Assembly: GCF_900005765.1 (NCBI RefSeq)
Contig: NC_041690.1
Location: 2,046,001 to 2,110,000, forward strand
Length of the DNA: 64,000 nt
Source: Plasmodium relictum
Taxonomy: Eukaryota > Apicomplexa > Aconoidasida > Haemosporida > Plasmodiidae
Direction of reading: 5' to 3'
In this document: positions 44,475 to 57,700 of the stretch, in pieces
Numbering within the stretch: position 1 is the stretch's first letter
Layout of the letters: the number at the start of each line of letters is the position of its first letter
Program-made: the position numbers and the translations under genes
The notes under the pieces: model-generated
Databases searched by the model: none
Told to the model about the DNA's origin: nothing
The model's input: only the letters and a program-made list of their open reading frames with translations

Positions 44475-46886
44475 TCAATATTTATGTTCAACAAAAGGCA
44501 ATGCACAAACTTGAGCAAGTGTGAATTTATGTGCAGATCTACTTCTTAGTATTTTATATATTTTTTTTTTGGAAAATTCTTGAGGAATATCAGTAGGTAT
44601 AGATATAAGAACTTTTTCATTATTTTTTGCAAATTCTCTTTTAATATAACCTTGAGCTATTCTTTTTTTATATACTGGACTCCATGTGCAAGATGTTATA
44701 TACCCAATAGGTTTTTTATATGGATAAGATAATATTTTACACGTTTTAAAAACTAATTCATTACATATAATGCCAATACGTAAAATTTTAGATTTCATGC
44801 TATACTCTTTTAAAAGATTTTGAAATCCAAAAATACTTCTTTCTTTTATTTTTTTATATTTTAATGTCCATGATAAAGAAGCAGAGATAGGGGATGTGTT
44901 TTTAAAAATGTCAATTCCATATTGAGGAAAACCAGATTCCATTCTTAATATATCTAATGCATATGCACCAGCCAATTTTACTTTTATATGACTTAAAAAT
45001 AGCTGAGCAAAAATATCACTTACACTATTATCAACTATAAATTCATATCCATCTTCCCCGGTATCTCCAATTCTTATACATATTACTTCATATATGTGAA
45101 ATTTATCATTTTCGTTATTATTTCTCTCTTTTTTCAATGAATTGTTTATCATTTTTAATTTTTTAAAACTCATATATGGTATTTTAAAAAAGTCAACGAT
45201 TTCTTCATCTTTAAAATAAATATCATTTTCATTATTTTTTTTTATAACATTTTTTAAGTATCTTATATTTTTATCCTTATTTTTCCATGCAAAATATTCT
45301 AAAATATCATTAAAGACTATATTAGATAATGGCCCCTGTAAAGATAATACTCTTTTATTTATATCGACTTCTATTTCAACATCCATTCCACAATCTTTAC
45401 AAAATAAAATATAATCGCTTAAAAATTCATATAAACCCTTTTTATAATATCCTGAAGTAATTAATATAATTTCATTTTCACATTTTAATACATAACATGT
45501 ATCTATAATAAAGGATTTATTATCTAAAATGCATGAATAACAAGCATCGTAATTCTTCATATCATTTAAATCACTAGATATAAATTGATTACATATATAG
45601 AAGCAGTCACTACCTCTTAATTTAATTATAAGCTGATATGATTTATCAAACAAGGAGCAATTACTTCTTGTATTAAAATATTCATTTATTGTTCCTTCTG
45701 GAAATTTTGATGGAATAATACAATTATTATATAAAATGAAAGAGGCATTCATTGAACTGAAAAATGTACCTAATACTCTGTTCCTATCTACTGTATTTAA
45801 TGCAGTAAAGGAATCTAAGCTAGTGATATCAAATTCGTTTTCATCTGTATAATTTAAAAAGTCTTCAATATATAAATTTTTCAAGTTATTTTCAACTTTT
45901 TCTTTATCAAAATTAGTAATCTTATTTTTATCTTTATTAGAATTGTCCAATTCATTTCCTTTTATTTTTTTTTTAGCATCGTTCATATCATCATTATCTG
46001 TAATATTGTTATTTTGCTTTAAATCATGATAGGATTTATCAGTACTTATGTTTATTGAATCATAATTCATTATATTTTTTGAAGAATTATAAAAATTACT
46101 AGTTTTATGTTCATTAATCCATGTTTGGATTTCATTTATATTTTCCTTTTTTTCCTTATTTTCAGTATTTTTTAAACTAATATTATTAAGATTTTTTTTT
46201 TTTTTCTTATTTAAATCTTTTAAGTATCCAGGTGTTTTAGGATAGTTATTTACATTATAATTTTCGTGTAGTGTGTTTATGTTATTATATTCGTTTACCA
46301 AGGACTTTACATGCTTATCAACAAAATGTTGAGGGTTCTCTATTTTATAAATTATTTCTTTTTTTTTATCAATAAAATCATCACATAGAGAAAAAAAATT
46401 AATGTTAGAAAACTTAGCTTCTTTATTTTTATTCATAGAACTATTATTACCCTTAAATATTTCACTATAACTTATTTTATTGTCATAAAAAGCATTTTTA
46501 TTTATAGATTCTTTTCGAATCTTTATAAGATTTTTAATGCATTCATTTTCTTCTGATTTTAATTCTTCTTTTATTTTTTGTTCATACATAAAATTGCTTC
46601 CACTATTTTTGGTAACTTCTTTTAAAGGATTATAAATCCATCCACCTCTACTTCCTTTTTTTACCTTGGAATATTTTGGTATATTGTTAGGATTATGCTT
46701 ATACTTTTCTTCGTAAAATTTCTCTCTCTGCTTTTGTTTTTTTCTTGTTACTGCTCCATATGTTCCAAAATTTTTTTTAGAATTCCAAGTAAAAACACTA
46801 CAAGGAAAACTTAGAAAAACGCAGATAATTTTTTTTATTTTATAGAAGTAAATTTCATTTCTATAAAAGGAAAATTGTTTCTGCAT
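44475..46886 (-). CDS. GCVT: Aminomethyltransferase (glycine cleavage T-protein), with long N-terminal extension
   Basis: T-protein transfers the aminomethyl carbon from lipoylated H-protein to tetrahydrofolate, giving methylene-THF and ammonia, normally in the mitochondrion. Single exon, 803 residues. The GcvT fold spans about 385-803: EYFNTRSNCSLFDKSYQLIIK (about 395), KRVLSLQGPLSN, IGDTGEDGYEF (about 607), AYALDILRMESGFPQYGIDI (about 640) with SPISASLSW, and the C-terminal barrel YPYKKPIGYITSCTWSP. The first 380 residues are not part of the family. They begin with a basic/hydrophobic leader usable for mitochondrial import, then RKKQKQREKFYEEKYKHNP, then Asn/Lys-rich sequence. Plasmodium is generally thought to lack a clear P-protein, so the role of T-protein here is unsettled. 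A GcvT-like folate protein of other function is the alternative. Confidence 0.87.
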   Translation of the reverse strand: MQKQFSFYRNEIYFYKIKKIICVFLSFPCSVFTWNSKKNFGTYGAVTRKKQKQREKFYEEKYKHNPNNIPKYSKVKKGSRGGWIYNPLKEVTKNSGSNFMYEQKIKEELKSEENECIKNLIKIRKESINKNAFYDNKISYSEIFKGNNSSMNKNKEAKFSNINFFSLCDDFIDKKKEIIYKIENPQHFVDKHVKSLVNEYNNINTLHENYNVNNYPKTPGYLKDLNKKKKKNLNNISLKNTENKEKKENINEIQTWINEHKTSNFYNSSKNIMNYDSINISTDKSYHDLKQNNNITDNDDMNDAKKKIKGNELDNSNKDKNKITNFDKEKVENNLKNLYIEDFLNYTDENEFDITSLDSFTALNTVDRNRVLGTFFSSMNASFILYNNCIIPSKFPEGTINEYFNTRSNCSLFDKSYQLIIKLRGSDCFYICNQFISSDLNDMKNYDACYSCILDNKSFIIDTCYVLKCENEIILITSGYYKKGLYEFLSDYILFCKDCGMDVEIEVDINKRVLSLQGPLSNIVFNDILEYFAWKNKDKNIRYLKNVIKKNNENDIYFKDEEIVDFFKIPYMSFKKLKMINNSLKKERNNNENDKFHIYEVICIRIGDTGEDGYEFIVDNSVSDIFAQLFLSHIKVKLAGAYALDILRMESGFPQYGIDIFKNTSPISASLSWTLKYKKIKERSIFGFQNLLKEYSMKSKILRIGIICNELVFKTCKILSYPYKKPIGYITSCTWSPVYKKRIAQGYIKREFAKNNEKVLISIPTDIPQEFSKKKIYKILRSRSAHKFTLAQVCALPFVEHKY

Positions 46887-48162
46887 TTCAAAATAAAAAA
46901 AGAAAGAAACAAAATATAAAAAAAAAAAAAAGGCTTTATATAGTATAAATCATAAAAAAATGAAATGCATCCAAAACATATTTATATATATATATATATA
47001 TATGAAAAAAATTATTTAGTGATATATTGTTTTATCAGAATTTTCACTTCACATTTCTTTTTACTAACATAAAGATATATGCCATTTTTTCATATTATAA
47101 AATATTTATATATATATATATATTTTAATAAAACAATATCAAGTAAAAAAAGCAATTCTATAATTAATAGTTCAATTATTCATTTTTAAATATATACTTG
47201 TAACCATTAATCAAAAATTAAAAAACGTTTTCACATAGTACAATTAATTTAATTATATTAAAAAAGATAATTACAAAAATTAACTTAATTTCTTATAAAA
47301 AAAGACAATTTTATGTATCTAATTGCTTTTAAAGATATATCCTATGTGAAATATTATTTTCCCTTTTTTTCTTCTATGAAGTATAGGGTATAAAAAAATA
47401 AAATAGAGATAAAAAACTACAATAATTAGAAATGTAAATAATTCTATAAAAATATCTTCAATATAAAAAAATTAAAAGCATAGCAAACTTTTCTTTAAAT
47501 ATCTCCATCTACTTTTACTTTATATAAAAAAAATAGTTTATTATTTATACATTATTTTTTTTTTTTCAGAAACAATGTATGAATTATAAATGATGAAAAA
47601 ACTATAATATTTATAATCTATAATTTCAAATAATATACTTGAACTCTTAATATTTTAATTTTGAAATCTGAAAAAATTTTAACATATGACAATTTAAAAA
47701 GATTACAATTTACAATAAATTAAAAATAATTATTCTGGCTTATGTAAAAACGAAAAAAAAAAAAATGTATTTAAAAATGTAAAAGATTAAAAAATAATAT
47801 AGAAATATAAAATTAGAAGAAAAATTATGAAAAAACTTATTAAAATGATATTTTCATAAATTTCATTAAATAATATATGATTATAAAACAAAAAAAAAAA
47901 AAAAAAATTTATGTATATATATATTATATATATGTGAATTATATGAAATTAAATTAAAAGTGTTAAATATGTTTTGTAAAAAAAAAAAAAAGGAAAAAAA
48001 AAAGTTATTAAGAAGAACATATATATTAATAAAATAAGGTTTTATTTTATCAGTGAATGAACTTTTTTTATGGTGTTGTATTCACTTTTAAATCTTTAAT
48101 ATTAGCTTATTAGTCTCATTCTTGAATATCAAAATATCGATTTAAAAATTATTCATGAATTT
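46887..48162. other. Intergenic region between GcvT and PRP4
   Basis: 1.28 kb between same-strand genes. It holds (TA)n runs near 46982-47002 and 47108-47122, A-runs near 47754 and 47890, and otherwise featureless AT-rich DNA. Confidence 0.5.
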
Positions 48163-49983
48163 TCAAAAAAAATCTGATAAAATATTATCTTCAGAAAATT
48201 CTCTGTTTTTGTATAATTTCCATGTTCTATCAAAAGATGTAGAAGAAATAAAATTGCCATCTGGAGATATATCAACATTTCTAACTTTGTTGTCATTATT
48301 ATATAAAACTTTGGTGCAATAAAAGTTTACAGAATCCCATATTTTAATAAAAGTATCAAAAGAACTAGAAGTAATATATCTCCCATACATAGGTTCAAAA
48401 ATTACATCAGTAACAATTTTATTGTGAGCTAATATATTGCAAGATGTTTGAAAATTCCTTAAATCAAAAACTTTAATAGTGTTATCAGATGAACAAGTGC
48501 AAAACATATTTGGCATAAACGGATTAAAATTTATATTCATTATACATTTATTATGAACAATTTTTTTTTCTATATTTCTTCCTGTTCTAATATCCCATAG
48601 CATTAAGCCACCTCTTGAGTCTCCTGATAAATATAAGTTTCCATATGTATTAAAAGCAGCTGTGTAAACATTACTGTTGTGACCTTCTTGATAAAATAAC
48701 TCCTTATTTGTTTCAATATCAAAAAATTTTATTGTTTCGTCTTCTGAACATGTTAAGACATATTTATTTAGAGGATGAAAACATATCTTATTTATTCTAT
48801 CTTCATGTGCTTTTACTTTACATAACAAATTTTTATCACTCTGGCCATTTTTGTTTTCATCTTCATAACTTACTTCTTCCCCATTTTGTTCTTTATAATT
48901 TTCATAATAATTTTCTTTGTTTATTTTCTCATCATTTATTTCATTAATATCATTGTGATTTCTTTTCTTAGCTTGATTATTTTTTTTATTTGAAATAGTA
49001 ATTTCTTCATCACTTAAAAATGGTCTCCATATACAAAAAGTTTTATCTGATGAGCAAGAAGCTAACAGTAAATCTTTCTTTGATATATCATTATAATTTA
49101 AAGTACTATAATATGAATAATTATTTGGAAAGTTCCATTCTATACAATTTATCTTATCATCATGACCTTTTTTAAGAGTTTTTATTACATTATAATTATC
49201 ATTTTTATAGTTAAATAAATTTATATATGTATTATAACTACTAACAGCAAAAACACTATTATCTGGAGAAAATTTTCCCATGGTTAAGGGTCTGTCATCC
49301 CCCAATTGTGAGATATGTAAATCTAAATAATTTTTCATATTTTCATTATAAGAAATTATATAATTATCAAAATCTTCTCTAGAATACTTTTTCTGAAATT
49401 TATATATCATTTCTTTATATAAAAATATTCTAGGCAAAGTTTGTAGCATTATATCTATTCTTGCTAATTTCAATTCTTCTGTACTTTCAGTATAAAACTT
49501 TTCTTTTAAACTATTTTCTTCTTCCTTACTTTTTGCAGTATGTTTATTTAAAGTTTTTTTCCCTAATTCTTCTTCAAAATCATTGACTTTTAAAATATCT
49601 GAAGAACTTAAATCATACAAATTACTAAAGTCAATATAATATTTCTTTAAAATATTTTGAAATTCTTCTACTTCTTCTTCATTTTCACTTTTTTTTTTAA
49701 TTATTAATTTATCATATTTAGTAATTAATATATTTTTTAATCTTTTTCTTTTATCATAACTATCTTCACCAAATAAACAAATTGGTTCTTTTAACAATCT
49801 TAAAATATTTTTCACATCTAAATCTTTTGTTGGTATACCTAAGCAAACTTTTCTTATTTTACTTTTTATCTCAAATTCTTCTAATATATGTTCGTTATTA
49901 ATTTCATAACTATTTAGATCATTTTTTTTTAGTTTTAAATTTTCCTGCATTTTCGATTCATTAAAAATATCATTTATTTTCAT
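48163..49983 (-). CDS. PRP4: U4/U6 small nuclear ribonucleoprotein PRP4
   Basis: Core protein of the U4/U6 di-snRNP and U4/U6.U5 tri-snRNP, which binds PRP3 and acts in nuclear pre-mRNA splicing. Single exon, 606 residues. The N-terminal PRP4 signature is at about 45-90 (VCLGIPTKDLDVKNILRLL, then KEPICLFGEDSYDKRKRLKN), equivalent to the splicing-factor motif of PRPF4. Seven WD40 repeats occupy about 225-600, for example HEDRINKICFHPLNKYVLTCS, EDETIKFFDIET, SSDNTIKVFDLRN and SSFDTFIKIWDS. A 60-residue Asn/Lys/Glu-rich insertion (about 330-390) separates blades 2 and 3. The beta-propeller is complete and length is near the usual 500-520 plus the insertion. It diverges from the VPS13 gene and shares the U6 theme with USB1 30 kb away. 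Confidence 0.93.
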   Translation of the reverse strand: MKINDIFNESKMQENLKLKKNDLNSYEINNEHILEEFEIKSKIRKVCLGIPTKDLDVKNILRLLKEPICLFGEDSYDKRKRLKNILITKYDKLIIKKKSENEEEVEEFQNILKKYYIDFSNLYDLSSSDILKVNDFEEELGKKTLNKHTAKSKEEENSLKEKFYTESTEELKLARIDIMLQTLPRIFLYKEMIYKFQKKYSREDFDNYIISYNENMKNYLDLHISQLGDDRPLTMGKFSPDNSVFAVSSYNTYINLFNYKNDNYNVIKTLKKGHDDKINCIEWNFPNNYSYYSTLNYNDISKKDLLLASCSSDKTFCIWRPFLSDEEITISNKKNNQAKKRNHNDINEINDEKINKENYYENYKEQNGEEVSYEDENKNGQSDKNLLCKVKAHEDRINKICFHPLNKYVLTCSEDETIKFFDIETNKELFYQEGHNSNVYTAAFNTYGNLYLSGDSRGGLMLWDIRTGRNIEKKIVHNKCIMNINFNPFMPNMFCTCSSDNTIKVFDLRNFQTSCNILAHNKIVTDVIFEPMYGRYITSSSFDTFIKIWDSVNFYCTKVLYNNDNKVRNVDISPDGNFISSTSFDRTWKLYKNREFSEDNILSDFF

Positions 49984-51720
49984 TTTTCCTTCTATACATA
50001 ATATACATAAAAAAAAATAAAATAAATAAAATATTTCATAAAGTTATGATCTAAAAGTTAAATTCTATTTACTTTTTTCATTTTTTTTTTTTTTTTAATT
50101 TTTAATCATTTTTATATTTATCGTTAATTTTTTAATTTAAAAATATTATTATATGTGGAAAAAAAAAAAAATATATAAACGCAATCTATGCAAAAAACTT
50201 TTCTGTAGAAATATTTTAATGCATAAGTAAATACTGTAAAAAAATTATGTATTTTTTTAAAAACAAAGCACTGAACTAAAATACTTTAAAAAAAAAAAAA
50301 AATGTAATAAATTTGAGATGAATACAAAATGAATTTAAAATGAGGATGAAATAAGGAAAAGCAATTTGTTAAAATTAATATGATTCAAAATACTATTTAG
50401 AAAATGAAATATTTATTTCTCATAAATTAAGTAAATAACTTTAATTAAAACTATATTTAATATATATTAACTAAAAGTATTATTGAAAAATTCACCTATT
50501 TTTCCTTTTTTTTTTTTTTTTTTTTAACTATAAATTATTTTTATTTATTAAGATTCATTTAAAAATTTTAAGACATTTTTAAAATTATCCTAAGAAATAC
50601 TACGACATTTGTATATACTTTTATACAATATATTATGTTCTTTAAAATGTTATATCTTTTATTTCATTTTTATTTATCTTTCTATTATTTTTATTTAAAA
50701 ATTTTAATGATTTTTAGAAGTATTATATTTTTGAATTATATGCTCTTTTAAAATAAAACAAAAGAGAAGAAAAAAAGTATAAAGAAGTAGAAATTAAATA
50801 AATAAATATAAAAAAATTATGCATATAGAATATATTAAATAAATTATATTATTATCACTATTTCATTTGTTTTTATATTATTTTATTTTTACTATATATA
50901 TTTTTTTGTTAAAATACAAACCTTTAAAAATTAATTATCTAAAAAAAAGAATATATATCAAATAATAAATAAAACTTATACAAATATTCATTGAAATAAT
51001 ATTTGTAAAATAAGTAATATCCATATAAATATTCATACACGTATTTATGCAAAAAGGGCTCTTTCAAAAAAGCGTGTGTGCAAGCAATAAAGATTTTAAA
51101 ATGAAAAAATATATATATATATAAATCATATTATAAAAAACAGAATATATGTTTTCGTTCTATGTAACATTAAAAATTAATCGTATAAAGATTAATAAAT
51201 TTAAATTCGTTGTAATAAATAATTATTTTTTCTTTTTTTTTTTTTTTGTTCTTACAACTTTTTTTTTTCTTTTTTGTTATACAAAAAATAATTTTAAATT
51301 ATGTTATCGAATAAAAAAAAAAATAAATAAAATAAATATATTAAAGTATATATATAATTAGTTCAAAAATAACATATAAATTAATCTTTAAGGAAAATGA
51401 ATGATATATGCAGCATAATCATTTAAAATATTTTTTATAAATATTACTATAATTATTAAATCAAGCAAAAATATGATTGATATATATATATATTCTTTTG
51501 AAAAAAATATAAAAAGAAATGCAAAATATATTAAATATTACTATTCTTTAAAAAAGCATATTGTCTAAAAAAAATTTGAAGAATTTTTCGAAGAATCAAT
51601 TTACATATATATAACGTAAAAACAAACAAAGAAATATATTTACGTATAATTGAAAATAAAACATATGAAATTTTAAATAAACGTTGTAAATGATTAAATT
51701 TAGTATAGTTCAAGATAAAA
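49984..51720. promoter_or_regulatory. Shared upstream region of PRP4 (-) and VPS13-like gene (+)
   Basis: 1.74 kb between divergent start codons. It contains T-runs near 50083-50096, 50506-50525 and 51233-51247, and short (TA)n runs. The small frames at 51149-51361 (+) and 51531-51713 (-) are homopolymer-driven or domainless and are not called. Confidence 0.4.
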
Positions 51721-54700
51721 ATGATTCAAAAACTTCTTTCAGACATATTAAACAAAATTTTGGGGAATTTTATTTATGGATTAAATGATGAACAGTTTAG
51801 CCTAAGTGATTTATTAAGTGGAAAATTAGAACTAACAAATGTTCATTTTAAGCAATCTATCATTGATTTACTTGATATCCCATGTAGGTTAAATTTTGGA
51901 TGCGTTGGATATTTTAAAATAAATTTACCCATTTTTTATTTTATGAAAAATCCAATAAATGTATATATAGAAGATGTAATTATAGTATTGTCTACAATTC
52001 CTTCTAAATATTGGGATGATAAATTATTTAAAGAAAAATATATTGAAAACAAAAAAAATTTATTATTATCTTCTGAATACAGAGCAATTGTATGCTCTAT
52101 GGAAGGCGGGGTTATATGGCAAATGATTTTATCGTTAATCAATAATATAAACATATCTATTAAAAATTTGCATATCAGAATAGAAGATATTACTAGCAAT
52201 CCTTCTAATTGTTTTTCTTTCGGAATAAACATAGAAGAATTATTTCTAAATTTACCTAAAGAGGGACTTCCTTTTAAAAGAGATGGATACTATACAAAAA
52301 AAAATGAATTGGTTAATAATACTATGATCAATATGATCACTGTTAAGAAATTAGGTTTTTATATGGATTATTTAAATATGAAAAAAATTATGAATAAAAA
52401 ATATTACTCCCAATGGAATGATATATTCATGGGAAGCCTTAATAATTCATATTATGAAGAAAAAGGATTTCCAAGAAAAAGAAAAAATAGAAGGAATGAA
52501 AAAAATTTAGATCTTAAGAGTAAAAAAAATATTAAAAGCAATGAAGAAAATTTAAAAGATTTTCAAGACATTATTAAAAATATAAAAGATGGTTTCTCTG
52601 GTCCCCATATAAGTGAAATAGAAAATACAAAAGAAAATAAAATAAATCAAAAGATTTTAGAATTAAATGAAAAAATTCTTAAAATAAATCATAATAATAA
52701 AAATGATAAAACTATTCAAAATAATGAAAATAATATAAAAAAAAGTAATAACAATAAAAATAATGCAAAGAATGTAAACTTACCCCATTCTAAAGGTAAC
52801 TTTTATAACTTTTATCTCTTTTCTAAAAAAGAAGACAAATCCATGCCAATACTTCAAGACTTAAATATTGATAATGATATTAGTTGGATTTCCTGTATTA
52901 ATAAATTTTCTGATTCATTAGAAAATAAGTTAATTAAAGAAAAAAAAGAATTATGGAGGAAAAAAAAGAAAAATAGAGTTAATAATAATAATGATAATAG
53001 TAAAAAAGTATTTAATGAAAAAAACGTTAATTTTCAAAATAAAGGTAAAAATTACATAAACAAAGCAGTCTCCTTCTTTTCTATAAATTCCTTTTCAAAT
53101 ATACTAAATAAAAATTTCTTAAAAAGAAATAAGAATAATCATGGCAATAATGAAGCAAATAATATCAATGAAAATAATATAAATGAAGACTATTTTACTA
53201 CTAGAGAAAGTGCATCTGATTTGGATTTTAATAGTGATCATCATATAAGTAAAAATAAAAACAAAAAAAAAAAAATCAAAAAATATATACATTTAAAAAA
53301 TAAAACAAAAGATGGAGAAATGTATTATGATGTTATCGACGATTATAAAAATTTAAATAGGAATTGTTATAATAATTATTTCCTAAGAAAAAATGATCAG
53401 ATTTATTTAAATTTTGTTAATGATAATAAAAATAAGAAAAAGGAAGAAAAAGGAAACATTAATGTAGTAAATTACTACGAAAACTATCTAGATTTAGAAG
53501 ACAAAAAAAAAGAAAAAATTATAGAAGATAATAGAATTTCGAAATATATAAAAAGAAATGAAATAAAAGAAAAAATAAGAAAAAAAAAAAGGAAAAAAAT
53601 TGATTCTGTTTATTTAATGTACGAGAAAACATATAAAATAAACAAAACAAAATTAAATTCCTTTTTTTTATTCTTACAACTTATCAAAAACATAAAACAT
53701 GAATACATTATCAATCCAAATTTTTTTGAGGGTTATGGAGAAATTTACTTAAGTTTAATTCCAACTGACCATGGAGAACTTCCATTTTCTCGGTGTTTTT
53801 CAAGTTGGGGTATTGAAAAAAGAAGCCAAAAAGAATTTGAAGAATGCTTACCTAAATTAAGTGTATATATTACATTAAAAAATATAAAAATAATTTTTTC
53901 TGACAAACAAATGTTCAATTTTGTTAAATGGCTAAATTTGAACTTTTTTACTTATTCTATTTGGAAGGCAGGAATACTGTCACAATTTGAGAAGTCTAAG
54001 GCAAGTAATGAAGAAGAAATTACTTATATAAGGAAATGGTTGTTAAAATTATTAGATACGCATAATTCAAAGGAAGAAAAAATGGATGCAGAACAATATT
54101 GCGAAGAATTTGAAAATAATCATTCTATACATGTAATTAATTTATTAAGAAATAAAGCTTTCTGTAAGTTACAAGAATTGAAAAAAGAAGTAGAATTAAA
54201 GAAAAATGACAATACTACTAATCAAAAAGAAAGTAAAAATGTGAAGAATAGTAAAAAAGATAATGAGCTTAAACATGTCGCAAATGAAAGTATCAATTTT
54301 TTAAAAAATTTAATGAAAAATCAAAAAACGTATAATAAAATAAAAAATTCATTCAGAGAAAAAATTTTTACTATAGATCTATGTGTTGATATTTGTATAA
54401 CAAACAGTGCGTTCTTATTAACAGTAGAAACATATAATACTATAAATAATAGAAAAATTAGTTTTGTTAAAACTTATGCTCTTTTAATGCAGTGCTTACA
54501 TTACCATAATCAAATATCCAATACGTATGAACTAAAAAATTCTATAGATATAGAATTGTATCCACTAACTTTACTTCTTGTAACAAATAATTTAGAAAAC
54601 AAATATATAAAACCAGAAATAAATGTATTATATATATTAACAAAGGCAGACAAAAAAAATTATTATGAAAATAATCACAAAAATTTTCTCTTTAAAGGAG

Positions 54701-57700
54701 CAAATTTTGAAATTTTTAAGAAATATAAATTATTAAAAAAAAACTATTTTAATAGAAAACCGAGAGATGAAAATGAAGCATTAAATTTTGGTAATTTGAG
54801 AGAAAAGTTGAAATTTTTAGCAGAAGAAAATTTTTTTTTTTCAAAAAAGCAAAATAATATATATTATAATGAATTAAATGATATTATGTTTTATGATCCT
54901 TCTTTATACTTAAGATATGATAATCAGTCATATACAATATTGGAAAAGCCAGATCACAGATTATTTTTACATAACTGTGCCTATTCTATATTAAATATAA
55001 ATACGGAAATTGTAAATTCCTTTATTGATGATTACTTTCATTTTACTGATAGAAGAGCAGTTTTGTCAAAGAAGAAGGAGAAAAAATTTTCATTTAAGAA
55101 AAAAGAATATTTTTTAGAATTAGGTGCCAAATATTGCAATGACATTTTAGACAATTATACGAGGCATACTAATGTTTTTTTAGATATAGAATTAGAAAAA
55201 ATTTTATCAGTTATTATTACGAAATCAGGAAAAAGCACAGAAATTCAAGGATATAGTTTAAATCTTAATCCCGTTAAAATCGTGAGTGAATTATCAACAA
55301 GATTAAAATATTATGAAGGATATCCAAAAAGTAGTCTTTATGATTCATTTTTTGTTCATTTTGATGGTATTAAAATAAAAAGAATACTCAATTGGCCTCA
55401 AGCCGCAAAAAATTATAATACTTATTTAGATGATAACTTTATTAAACCTTATCACATTCTATTTTTTTCTCAAAATAAAAATTTTTTTTTAAATAAAAGT
55501 AGAACACCAGAAAAGTTTTCATTTAATTTAAATGATAGAAAAAATAATGAAATTAAAGAAAAAAGAGATAATATTAGAAATAATAATAATAATATTATTT
55601 CAAATAATAGTAGTAATAACAGTCTTAATAACAATAATGATGAAAATAAATCTGAAATATTTAATCTGATAACGAATAAAAAAAATTCTTACAGTAGACA
55701 TTCTTTGTCTGCATATAACACAAAAAGGAAACGATACATTAAAAGATCGTCAAGCTGCCCTTGTAGTAATTTTGGTAACTTGGATTTATCCAGAAATCTT
55801 ATAAAAGATAAATACAATGAAAAAAATATATATAATATAAGTAAAAATAATACTCAAATGAGTTCAACATATAATAAATGTAATTTATTTTTTTTTAAAA
55901 CATGTGAAAACTCACTTCAAGAAAGTGAAGAAGTTGTAAAAAGTGATTATTTTTATAAAAAATATAAAAATAATTGGAAAACTATGACTGATATTTATGG
56001 CACCAATGATTTTGTTTATAAAAATAAGAAAAAAAGCATTAATAATTCTAATTATGTTTTTGCAATGAGTGAAAAAACATGGTGTTCTATTGAATTGTGT
56101 CACATAAAATTTAATCCTATTTACCCTATGTTTATTATTAAATTAAATGAAGAAGATTTATATGTTAATATATGTGATTATGATGTCGAATTTTTTTATT
56201 TAATATTTGCAGATATTTATGAGCATTATAAACTACAAGAATTAACAAATAAAAAAAAAAATATTTTATTTTTAAAAAATAAAATAAAGTCTCTATCCAA
56301 ATTGAATAACAAATATTATAAATCATATATTGTTGATAATAAAACCATGTGTCTTAATAGATATAATTTGTCTATTTTAAAAAAAAAAACCTCTTGTAAG
56401 AAAAAAGTTACAAATGAAAAAAGTAACAATAAAAAAGGGAAAATAAGAAATTTAAAAAAAAAATCTAAACATGAAAAGTGTATTGAAGATAAGAAGACAA
56501 ATTTAAAGAATAATAATCTTATAGAAGAGGGAGGAGAAAAAAAAAATAAGTTAACAAAGGAAAGTTCGAAATGCTCTAATTTAGAACAAAATAAGGAATC
56601 TGAGATAACCAACGGCATAAGAAGTGTAGTAAAAAAAGAGGATTATATAAAGAAATCTCACGAAAGAAGGAAAAAAATGATTATTAGTTATGTAAGTGAT
56701 AGTAACATTATAGTAAATAAAACAAAGTTGTCTATTTCAAAATGTAAAAATAACTCCATTATGAATAATTCTACGAAACAATTTGATGAACACAATAAAC
56801 ATAACGTTAGTACAGTAAATAATACTGATATTTTTGTTGATTATGTTGAAAATAAAACAAAAGAAGGAAAATATTATAACTCAATAAAGAAAAATAAAAA
56901 GGAGAAAGATATAAATAATGATAATTTTCATAATTTTAGTGATGAAGAAAAAGGCTCATTAAATCCAAATAATAGAAATATTATGAATCTAAATGAGTTT
57001 TCTGATTCTCATTTGTTAAATAATAGAAAAGTACTCATAAAAGAAGAAAATTATTACTCCAAGTCCACATCAACTCTTAGTTATTATATTAATAATTCTT
57101 GCGAAAATGATAAAAAAAAAAAAGCAGGTAAAAAGAAAAAAAAAAAAAGAAAAAAAAAAAAAGAAAAAATGACAAAAATATATGAAAACATATCATCAGA
57201 TGATTCATGGGTTGATTTATTGGAAAATTATGAGAGTGATGAATCATTAGATGATTTTGAAAAGAAAAAAGTTAAAAACATGTTAATTGATATTGAAAAT
57301 ATTAAGAAGAGATTGTCTAATAATAATTTTACTATAACGTGTAGTTTTTCTTTTTCTATTAAAAAAATATTTATACGATTATGGAAAAGGAGAAGCCCTA
57401 TGAAGCAAAAAAAAAAATCGACTGATTTGAAAAATTTCAGTAGCTTTCAATTAATAGAAAATTTTTCAAATTCAGAAAAAAAAAATAAAGTTTATGACAA
57501 TAAAACAAAATTAAATAATGAATTTTATGAATATAAAATAGATGATGAAAATTGCTATAATTTAGCAGGTATATTAAAAGAGCATGAAATGGATATTTTG
57601 AATAATAACAAAAAAAATAATACTCTAGAAGAGAATGAAGATAACTTTTTCTATAATAAAAATTTTATTACTTTAAATGAAAATTTACAAAAAAATATGT

